Source: CAZYFS01 sp964647465 (GTDB lineage: Bacteria > Patescibacteriota > Minisyncoccia > Minisyncoccales > UBA1441). From it: a DNA stretch of 13,923 nucleotides. The position numbers were made by a program, and so were the translations under genes. The DNA lies in the NCBI GenBank assembly GCA_964647465.1, contig CAZYFS010000008.1:1-13923 (forward strand), in the 5' to 3' direction. The notes under the pieces are model-generated. The model saw nothing but the letters and a program-made list of their open reading frames with translations. It was not told where the DNA came from and did not search any database. Shown here piece after piece: positions 7,407 through 12,567 of this stretch; positions within the stretch are counted from its first letter, which is position 1; every line of letters starts with the position of its first letter.

Positions 7407-7874
7407 TTAAAATCGACGGGCAAAATGAGCAAATGCTTGATTTGCTCGAGCCATGCGATGAGTATTAACTTTTTTTAGAATCGCCTTTCCTTCTTCTTTC
7501 GAAGCAGCCATAAGTTCATCAGCTAATTTTTCCGCCATTGGTTTCCCTTTAGCTGCCCGAACCGCTTGAAGAATCCAGCGACTTGCTAAACTAAATTGTC
7601 TCTCTCCCTTTACTTCTTGCGGCACTTGATAAGTCGCTCCACCTATCCTTCTTGATCTAACTTCTAGTAAAGGAGAGGCATTTCTTATTGCTCTCTCGAA
7701 AACATCTAAAGCGTCTTCTTTTGTTCTTTTTTTGATTATTTCTAAGGCAGTATAAACTATCTTTTGCGCCGTAGCTTTTTGTCCTTTCTGCATTACATAG
7801 TTAATAAACTTAGACAGCTTCAGGCTCCCGTGGACAAAATCTGGTTTAATTTCTTTAAGATTAGTCTTACTCAT
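7407..7874 (-). CDS. rpsG: Ribosomal protein uS7 (S7)
   Basis: The 155-residue protein has normal bacterial S7 length. S7 nucleates assembly of the 30S head and contacts the E-site tRNA and mRNA. Clear blocks are FVHGSLKLSKFINYVMQKGQK, the RNA-binding SPLLEVRSRRIGGATYQVP, and the C-terminal HRMARANQAFAHFARRF, ending at the short-form length rather than the longer E. coli K-12 form. It lies 5 bases after rpsL and 6 before fusA, the standard str order. In E. coli S7 represses translation at the rpsL-rpsG junction; here that junction is only 5 bases long, leaving no room for the same RNA site. Confidence 0.97.
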   Translation of the reverse strand: MSKTNLKEIKPDFVHGSLKLSKFINYVMQKGQKATAQKIVYTALEIIKKRTKEDALDVFERAIRNASPLLEVRSRRIGGATYQVPQEVKGERQFSLASRWILQAVRAAKGKPMAEKLADELMAASKEEGKAILKKVNTHRMARANQAFAHFARRF

Positions 7875-7879
7875 AATAT

Positions 7880-8293
7880 TTATTTCTCTACTCTCTTGGT
7901 TCCGTATTTAGAGCGCCCTCTTTTCCGTCCTTCTACTCCTCCCGTATCAAGCGCCCCTCGTACCACATGATATCTAACTCCCGGCAGATCTTTGACCTTA
8001 CCTCCCCGAATTAAAATCATAGCATGCTCTTCCAAATTGTGTCCTTCTCCAGGGATATAAGCCGAAACCTCTTTCCCGTTAGAAAGCCTAACTCTCGCTA
8101 CCTTCCTCAACGCCGAATTAGGTTTTTTGGGAGTCATCGTAAAAATACGCAGACAAGTTCCTCTTTTTAAAGGAGAAGGGTAAATCGTTGGCTTGTTTTG
8201 AAGATAATTAAATCCTTGACCAAGCGCCCTTTTCTTCTTGCCGGCTCTTTTGGCCTGACGGCCCTGATGAACTAATTGATTAATCGTTGGCAT
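7880..8293 (-). CDS. rpsL: Ribosomal protein uS12 (S12)
   Basis: The 137-residue protein is the long form of S12. It starts MPTINQLVHQGR and carries an insertion around residues 25-40, relative to the 124-residue E. coli protein, that is also found in Bacillus-type S12. It then reads TPKKPNSALRKVARVRL (residues 54-70) and GEGHNLEEHAMILIRGG, followed by VKDLPGVRYHVVRGALD. S12 monitors codon-anticodon pairing in the decoding centre. The lysines of PKKPNS and of VKDLP, classically changed in streptomycin resistance, are wild type. A consensus promoter lies so close upstream that the leader would be only about 6 bases, which suggests near-leaderless initiation. Confidence 0.97.
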   Translation of the reverse strand: MPTINQLVHQGRQAKRAGKKKRALGQGFNYLQNKPTIYPSPLKRGTCLRIFTMTPKKPNSALRKVARVRLSNGKEVSAYIPGEGHNLEEHAMILIRGGKVKDLPGVRYHVVRGALDTGGVEGRKRGRSKYGTKRVEK

Positions 8294-8305
8294 AATAATG
8301 AGAAA

Positions 8306-8334
8306 ATCTTAACAGAATAATGATAAATTGTCAA
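8306..8334 (-). promoter_or_regulatory. Sigma-70-type promoter of the str operon (rpsL)
   Basis: TTGACA (8329-8334) and TAAGAT (8306-8311) on the minus strand are separated by 17 bases. Counting from the -10 box, transcription should start near 8299, about 6 bases before the rpsL ATG. The promoter lies in the 47-base gap after the M50 peptidase gene. Confidence 0.8.
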
Positions 8335-8340
8335 TTCAGG

Positions 8341-8979
8341 CTAAGCGCCGAACTGTTGCCCAGTAATTAATTGAAAAATTATTTTAACCAAAGGTATTAT
8401 CCATTGGAAGCAAAAGAACATAACAAATAACAAGATAAATAAACCGTAACGTTGCAAAATAAGCTTAAATCGATCGGCAGACGGAGGAAGAAAAGTAAAT
8501 AATATATGAGATCCATCTAGCGGAGGAATGGGGAGAAGATTGAAAATTGCCAAGATTAAATTAACCCAAACAAACAACCCCATGACCATTATCAAATTAA
8601 CGACAAATTCATTGCCGGAGAAAGGAATCAAAGCAAATCGGATTAAAAGACCAAAGAATAAAGCAATTGCTAAATTAGCGAGCGGACCGGCCACAGCAAC
8701 TTTAGCCTGACCATATCTTTTATCTTGAATATTCTCTAAATTAATGGGAACTGGTTTAGCCCAGCCAAAAATTATCCCTACTCGAGAAAGCAATAAAAGC
8801 CCGGGGACTAAAATAGAACCAAAAAAGTCTAAATGCTTTAAAGGATTAAGGGTTAGTCTCCCTTGATTCTTTGCTGTCGGATCACCTAGGTGATTAGCCA
8901 TTACTCCATGAGCAACCTCATGGACAGATACCGAAAATAAAAAAACAAAAAGAAGTATTAATAAACTTAATAAATCCAT
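8341..8979 (-). CDS. Site-2-protease-type zinc metalloprotease, peptidase M50 family
   Basis: This 212-residue membrane protein belongs to the compact M50 group of intramembrane proteases. The zinc site is HEVAH at residues 20-24 inside the first hydrophobic segment (about 2-27). The third metal ligand is the Asp of PIPPLDGSHIL (D155). Other family blocks are NPLKHLDFFGS (45-55), GWAKPVPIN (72-80) and AGPLANLAIA (97-106). Four to five membrane segments are visible, the last near 178-204. There is no PDZ domain, so it is not a full RseP-type enzyme. Such proteins cut transmembrane substrates, but the substrate here is unknown. It has a probable promoter of its own and precedes the str operon by 47 bases on the same strand. 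It ends with TAG. Confidence 0.9.
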   Translation of the reverse strand: MDLLSLLILLFVFLFSVSVHEVAHGVMANHLGDPTAKNQGRLTLNPLKHLDFFGSILVPGLLLLSRVGIIFGWAKPVPINLENIQDKRYGQAKVAVAGPLANLAIALFFGLLIRFALIPFSGNEFVVNLIMVMGLFVWVNLILAIFNLLPIPPLDGSHILFTFLPPSADRFKLILQRYGLFILLFVMFFCFQWIIPLVKIIFQLITGQQFGA

Positions 8980-9003
8980 AAATCAAAAATTAGTCTTCTC
9001 TAT

Positions 9004-9032
9004 AATATAGTTAATTTTCCCTAAAACTGCAA
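9004..9032 (-). promoter_or_regulatory. Probable promoter of the M50 peptidase gene
   Basis: On the minus strand TTGCAG (9027-9032) and TATATT (9004-9009) are 17 bases apart. This would give a start near 8997 and a leader of about 18 bases. The -35 box is a 4/6 match, so it is weaker than the rpsL and tuf promoters. Confidence 0.55.
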
Positions 9033-9035
9033 CAC

Positions 9036-9048
9036 TTCCTCGGAGGAA
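9036..9048. repeat. 13-bp palindrome next to the M50 promoter
   Basis: TTCCTCGGAGGAA is a perfect inverted repeat around one central base. It lies 3 bases upstream of the -35 box of the M50 gene and downstream of recQ. It has no T tract on either side in the right direction, so a terminator is unlikely. A regulator binding site is possible. Confidence 0.35.
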
Positions 9049-9113
9049 ATAAAAAAACGAAGAAGCACATCCATAAATTTCTTTCTTTTCTCTTGCCCCT
9101 ACGCATCATCCGA

Positions 9114-10319
9114 CTAACAACATCGATCGCAGTTCTCACAATGGTCGGGAAATTCTTCGCCAAAATAATGAAGAATAAATTGGCGCCGACATTTTCTTGT
9201 TTGGCACAAAGCAGTCATTTCTCCAAATTTTTCCAATTTTATATCTCGTTGCCCTTGCTCCTCTTCCCTCATCAGTAAATTCCAGATAACTTGTCGGTTT
9301 TTCAAACTAAAAAATAAAAGGGCTTCGCTTTTCTCTCCGTCTCTTCCCGCCCGTCCAGTTTGCTGATAATAATCTTCGATGTCTTGAGGCATTCCAAAAT
9401 GAATAACAAAACGAATATCTGGTTTATCAATCCCTAAACCAAAGGCTGTTGTTGCTACTATAATTTTTACCTCTCCTTGTTGAAAGAGTTTTTGATTTTG
9501 AAAACGAATGTGATTACTCAATCCGGCATGATATGGCTCGGCAGCAAAACCCTCTCCCTTAAGCAATAAAGCCATTCTTTCCGCTTGATGACGAGTTCTG
9601 ATATAAATAATTCCTGATTCGCGAAGGTGATCCTGAAGATAGCTAATCAATTTCGCAACTCCTTCCTCTTCTAGGCTTGGAAATCGTTGGAAGCGATAGA
9701 ATATATTGGGACGATTAAAGCTATAAAAAAACTTTTGGGGAGGAGTTGGAAAAATCCGCTCAATAACATCTTCTTGGGTTCGTTTATCGGCCGTTGCTGT
9801 TAAAGCAATAATTGGAATATCCGGAAAAAATTCTTTGATCTTTGACAACTTTAAATAATCCGGTCGAAAATCATACCCCCATTTTGAAATACAATGAGCT
9901 TCATCTATAGCCACCAAAGAAATATTCGCTTTTTGAAGAATTTTTAAGAAGGATCCTTTTTGAAAGAATAATTTTTCAGGAGACAAATAAAGCAAGTCTA
10001 AGTCTCCTTTAATTATTCTCCGACCGATTTCCATCTTCTTCCATTTTGGACGACTAGAACTAAGATATTCCGCCTTAATCCATTTTTTCTGAAGATTAGC
10101 CACCTGATCTTCCATCAAAGAAATTAAAGGAGAAATAACAATCGTTGTCCCCTCCATTATTAAAGATGGTAATTGATAAAGAAGAGATTTTCCTCCTCCG
10201 GTAGGGAGAATAACAAAAACGCTTTTCTTTTTTAATAGCGCTTTTATGATTTCTTCCTGTCCTGGGCGGAATTGTTTATGCCCAAATTGATCGCGTAAAA
10301 CATTTTCCAATTTTAACAT
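9114..10319 (-). CDS. recQ: RecQ-family DNA helicase, short form
   Basis: RecQ is an ATP-dependent 3'-5' superfamily 2 helicase acting in recombination and fork repair. The protein begins with the RecQ motif 0 region (FGHKQFRPGQEEII, residues 12-25). Motif I is PTGGGKSLLYQLP and motif II is DEAHCISKWGYDFRPDY. Motif III is ALTATA, and motif VI is QQTGRAGRDG. The zinc-binding domain near the C-terminus has cysteines in TALCQTRKCRRQFILHYFGE and CENCDRCC. At 401 residues it stops right after the zinc domain and lacks the winged-helix and HRDC domains of the roughly 600-residue E. coli enzyme. It ends cleanly with TAG, so this looks like a genuine short form rather than a broken gene. The gene is divergent from rpmB across 100 bases. 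Confidence 0.93.
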   Translation of the reverse strand: MLKLENVLRDQFGHKQFRPGQEEIIKALLKKKSVFVILPTGGGKSLLYQLPSLIMEGTTIVISPLISLMEDQVANLQKKWIKAEYLSSSRPKWKKMEIGRRIIKGDLDLLYLSPEKLFFQKGSFLKILQKANISLVAIDEAHCISKWGYDFRPDYLKLSKIKEFFPDIPIIALTATADKRTQEDVIERIFPTPPQKFFYSFNRPNIFYRFQRFPSLEEEGVAKLISYLQDHLRESGIIYIRTRHQAERMALLLKGEGFAAEPYHAGLSNHIRFQNQKLFQQGEVKIIVATTAFGLGIDKPDIRFVIHFGMPQDIEDYYQQTGRAGRDGEKSEALLFFSLKNRQVIWNLLMREEEQGQRDIKLEKFGEMTALCQTRKCRRQFILHYFGEEFPDHCENCDRCC

Positions 10320-10419
10320 AGAGAAAAAACTTTCGTTTCTAAGAGTTTGTCTTTTTGATTTCTATTTGCTTTCTTGCAAGTTTTGTATTATTATCAAGAA
10401 TATTATAAAATACATTACT
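10320..10419. promoter_or_regulatory. Divergent intergenic region between recQ and rpmB
   Basis: This 100-base AT-rich stretch must carry promoters for both directions. Rightward, TTGTAT (10383-10388) and TAAAAT (10406-10411) with a 17-base spacer would start transcription almost at the rpmB ATG. Leftward, TATAAT is present on the minus strand at about 10402-10407, with only a poorly spaced -35. Both assignments are weak. Confidence 0.3.
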
Positions 10420-10608
10420 ATGTCTCAAATATGCGAACTGTGTAAAAAACAGAAAAAGAAAGCTGGCCGATGGGTTAAATTAAGAGGAAAATACAATCCT
10501 AGCCCAAAACGATTCCAAAAAATCAATCTCCAATGGGTCACTCTCGCTAGCGGGAAGAGAGTTAAGGCTTGTACTAAATGCATTAAGACTCTTCAAAAAA
10601 CTAAATAA
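10420..10608 (+). CDS. rpmB: Ribosomal protein bL28 (L28), zinc-ribbon form
   Basis: The 62-residue protein matches the compact bL28 family, a 50S protein that helps stabilise the subunit near the E site. It has KRFQKINLQWVTLASGKRVK (residues 30-49), resembling the core KR-F-x-N-L-Q strand region of L28. Two CxxC pairs, C5/C8 and C51/C54, would bind zinc (the C+ version of the protein). The frame is open 18 codons further upstream, but the residues there (MLSCKFCIIIKNIIKYIT) do not fit the family, so the ATG at 10420 is chosen. No Shine-Dalgarno motif precedes it. The stop is 7 bases before tRNA-Pro, so the two are probably one transcript. Confidence 0.85.
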   Translation: MSQICELCKKQKKKAGRWVKLRGKYNPSPKRFQKINLQWVTLASGKRVKACTKCIKTLQKTK

Positions 10609-10615
10609 ATGCAGG

Positions 10616-10693
10616 CGGGGCGTAGCATAGCCGGCTTAATGCGTCGGGCTGGGGGTCCGAAGATCGCAGGTTCGAATCCTGTCGCCCCGACCA
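10616..10693 (+). tRNA. tRNA-Pro (anticodon GGG)
   Basis: The 78-base cloverleaf is complete. The acceptor stem is CGGGGCG/CGCCCCG and the D stem GCAT/ATGC. The anticodon stem is TCGGG/TCCGA with loop CTGGGGG, giving anticodon GGG. The T arm is GCAGG-TTCGAAT-CCTGT, the discriminator is A and CCA is encoded. It reads CCC and CCU codons. It lies 7 bases after rpmB on the same strand, so it is likely cut from a joint transcript. No clear terminator follows directly. Confidence 0.97.
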
Positions 10694-10902
10694 GCTTAAT
10701 TTAGGTTTTAGAAAAGATAGTTTTTATTCCTACAAACAAAAACCCTCCTTTTATTACCTCTTTTTTCATTCTCCGTTTATTTGGAATCTCTTTCTTGCGT
10801 CAAGATTTTAGTTAAGGGGTTTATTTTCCCTCTCAAATAAAAGCGCTCATCGTTAAGTAAGTTCAAAACCTTTACTTTCCTTTTCGCCTGACACTTTCTA
10901 AT

Positions 10903-11054
10903 ATTCAAACGAAAACTGATGAGCCTTTCTTCAAACCTCTGGAAATAAATCCATAGTGGAACTCGCAAACTTAATCCACAGATCAAGTCAATTTAAAGTT
11001 CCGATGAACAAATTTTTGTTTCGAAGTTTGAGGAAGAAAAACTCATCAGTTACC
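10903..11054 (-). ncRNA. Candidate structured small RNA, 6S-like architecture
   Basis: Downstream of a consensus promoter, the minus-strand sequence begins with a long imperfect helix. AACTGATGAG (11042-11051) pairs with CTCATCAGTT (10914-10923), continues through two U-G pairs, then 7 bp (11033-11039 with 10926-10932). After a 3-base bulge come 4 bp more (11026-11029 with 10933-10936). Inside, open stretches of about 23 and 21 bases surround an apical stem GGAACT/AGTTCC (10997-11002 with 10958-10963). The two U-G pairs are C-A mismatches in the opposite-strand RNA, favouring the minus strand. The 3' arm runs into a T-rich stretch (TTTTCGTTT) that could end the transcript, giving about 150 bases. 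A closing stem, central bubble and terminal stem recall 6S RNA. I cannot confirm the family from sequence alone. Confidence 0.4.
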
Positions 11055-11057
11055 TAA

Positions 11058-11086
11058 AGTTTAGAATCTAATTTCATAACTGTCAA
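11058..11086 (-). promoter_or_regulatory. Sigma-70-type promoter in the intergenic region (for the candidate RNA)
   Basis: TTGACA (11081-11086) and TAAACT (11058-11063) on the minus strand are separated by 17 bases. Transcription should start near 11051-11053, exactly where the long stem begins. No protein gene follows, so it most likely drives the structured RNA candidate. Confidence 0.65.
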
Positions 11087-11102
11087 ACTCTTTTCTCTCT
11101 TC

Positions 11103-11134
11103 CACCCAGAAAATTCTCTGGGTGTTTTTATTTT
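11103..11134 (+). terminator. Rho-independent terminator for rightward transcripts
   Basis: CACCCAGA (11103-11110) and TCTGGGTG (11117-11124) form a perfect 8-bp stem with a 6-base loop, followed by TTTTTATTTT. It points rightward and would stop plus-strand transcription coming from rpmB/tRNA-Pro before it runs into the histidine kinase. On the minus strand the same hairpin directly follows the kinase stop codon but has no T tract. Confidence 0.8.
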
Positions 11135-12567
11135 ATTGAATCAATCTTTTTTTCTAACGGACAAAGAGGAAAAGTTAAAGTAAAACGGGATCCTCGGCCC
11201 TCAATACTTTCTACTCCTATCGTTCCTTCCATTAATTCAATAATTTGATGAGTAATCCATAAACCAAGTCCTGTTCCGCTCGCCCCTGTCCTTTTCCCAG
11301 AAGAAAGTCGAACAAATTTCTGGAACAATTTCTTTCGCTCTTGAGCAGAAATTCCTATTCCCGTATCTTCAACAGCAATAACGACCACCTTTCTTCCTGC
11401 CGAAATTCTAACTTTTATTCCTCCTTTTTTTGTATATTTAATGGCATTCCCCACCAAATTAACTATCGCCTGACGCAATCTCTGATCGTCAGCTTTGATT
11501 AAACAAATTTTTTCCTGTTCTTGGATAAACTCCAATTTCAATCCTTTCTCTTCTGCTTTGTCTTTTAATTCCATCACTACTTTTTGGGCAATTGGACTTG
11601 GATCGAGAGGACGACAATCCATTTTTAATCGTCCCTGTTCAATGCGAGAAACATTTAAGATATCTTCAATCAATCGGTCAAGGCTCCTAACTGCCTCTTG
11701 TGATCTTCTTAATCCCTTCTGTGCTTCTATTGGAATCTTCCCATAACTTCCTTCTAAGAGCATCGCGAAAAACATATTTAATCCACTAATTGGCGTTCTT
11801 AATTCATGGGAAGCAATCGAAATAAAGTCGTCCTTCATTTGATCAACTTCTTTTAATTTCCGATACAAAATACTATAACCAAATAGATGAGTATTACTCG
11901 CGACAAGAATAATTAAGATAATTAAGGTAATCACCAAGAAAACATAAGAACGAGCTACAATCGTTTGAATCCAGACTTCCTGACTAGCTAACGAAAAACC
12001 GAGATTAATAATTCCTGTTTTCTCTCCTGCTTCATCGTGAAGAGGCCGACTAATAAGCCAATATATTTCTCCCGAATCTGTTTTGACTTTTGTCGCAAAG
12101 GCCCGATTTTCCTGCCACGCTAGAGAGCCGTTACGCCAGATTAGCCCATGGTCTTCTTTGGTTAAATACTCTCCAACTTCTTTTTCCGCGAGACTAGCTA
12201 ATATCAAAAAGGAATCCTTACTTTCTTCGGGGACAACAATAGTTAGAGTATTAATTTCTTTTATCTCCTGCCCAATCTCGCTAATCTTTTCCTGAACCAC
12301 AATAGAATCCTCAAGAGGAGCTTGGTTGTAAACGTCTATTAATTTTTCGATTGAACTGGCCCAATTTTGCAACATTAGATCAAATTGATCTTGAAAAGAA
12401 GAAAGCAAAAATTGCGTTTGAAAAAACAAAAAAGCAGGAACAATAATAAGCAAAAGTAGAGAATACAATATTGGTCGATTCTGATAAATGAACCTCCATC
12501 CCTTACTAATAACTTTTTTAAAATTTATCACAAAAAATTTCTTGTTATTTAAATTTCTTCGAAGCAA
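11128..12567 (-). CDS. Membrane sensor histidine kinase
   Basis: The 479-residue protein has a first membrane segment at about 32-55, an extracytoplasmic sensor region of about 150 residues (56-205), and a second membrane segment at about 207-226. The HisKA dimerisation domain carries H254 in ASHELRTPISG as the phosphorylated histidine. The HATPase domain has the N box (RQAIVNLVGNAIKYTKKGG), the G1 box DTGIGIS (401-407) and G2 GTGLGLW (431-437). No receiver domain is fused and no response regulator lies in the window, so its partner is unknown. The frame opens with TTG at 12567, overlapping the upstream gene by 23 bases. An in-frame GTG at 12531, just after the upstream stop, is an alternative start giving 467 residues. 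The overlap suggests co-expression with the surface protein. Confidence 0.92.
   Translation of the reverse strand: MLRRNLNNKKFFVINFKKVISKGWRFIYQNRPILYSLLLLIIVPAFLFFQTQFLLSSFQDQFDLMLQNWASSIEKLIDVYNQAPLEDSIVVQEKISEIGQEIKEINTLTIVVPEESKDSFLILASLAEKEVGEYLTKEDHGLIWRNGSLAWQENRAFATKVKTDSGEIYWLISRPLHDEAGEKTGIINLGFSLASQEVWIQTIVARSYVFLVITLIILIILVASNTHLFGYSILYRKLKEVDQMKDDFISIASHELRTPISGLNMFFAMLLEGSYGKIPIEAQKGLRRSQEAVRSLDRLIEDILNVSRIEQGRLKMDCRPLDPSPIAQKVVMELKDKAEEKGLKLEFIQEQEKICLIKADDQRLRQAIVNLVGNAIKYTKKGGIKVRISAGRKVVVIAVEDTGIGISAQERKKLFQKFVRLSSGKRTGASGTGLGLWITHQIIELMEGTIGVESIEGRGSRFTLTFPLCPLEKKIDSIK

Larger units (their letters stand above)
10694..11127. other. Gene-poor region between tRNA-Pro and the histidine kinase
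   Basis: These 434 bases contain no convincing protein gene. The only longer minus-strand frame (10777-10986, TTG start, 69 codons) has no recognisable family and begins inside the predicted RNA stem-loop. Recognisable contents are the promoter and structured RNA candidate (10903-11086) and a rightward terminator (11103-11134). A short inverted repeat AAGTAA/TTACTT lies near 10855-10878. I see nothing identifiable in 10694-10850. Confidence 0.6.

Noticed and set aside
8175..8225. Insertion in S12 relative to E. coli as a lineage-specific novelty
   Set aside because: The longer form with a similar segment before TMTPKKPNSALRK is known from Bacillus-type S12, so it is not unusual.
10777..10986. 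69-codon minus-strand reading frame
   Set aside because: It has a TTG start, no recognisable domain and no Shine-Dalgarno site, and its start lies in the apical loop of the predicted RNA.
11005..11052. Hammerhead ribozyme suggested by CTGATGAG and a later GAAAC on the minus strand
   Set aside because: CTGATGAG is fully paired with CTCATCAG at the far end, stem II is off register, and the bases after the would-be cleavage site cannot pair with the 5' end to form stem I.
10903..11067. MITE or insertion-sequence remnant suggested by the inverted repeats
   Set aside because: There is no target-site duplication and no transposase remnant, and the arms are imperfect with a promoter leading into one of them.
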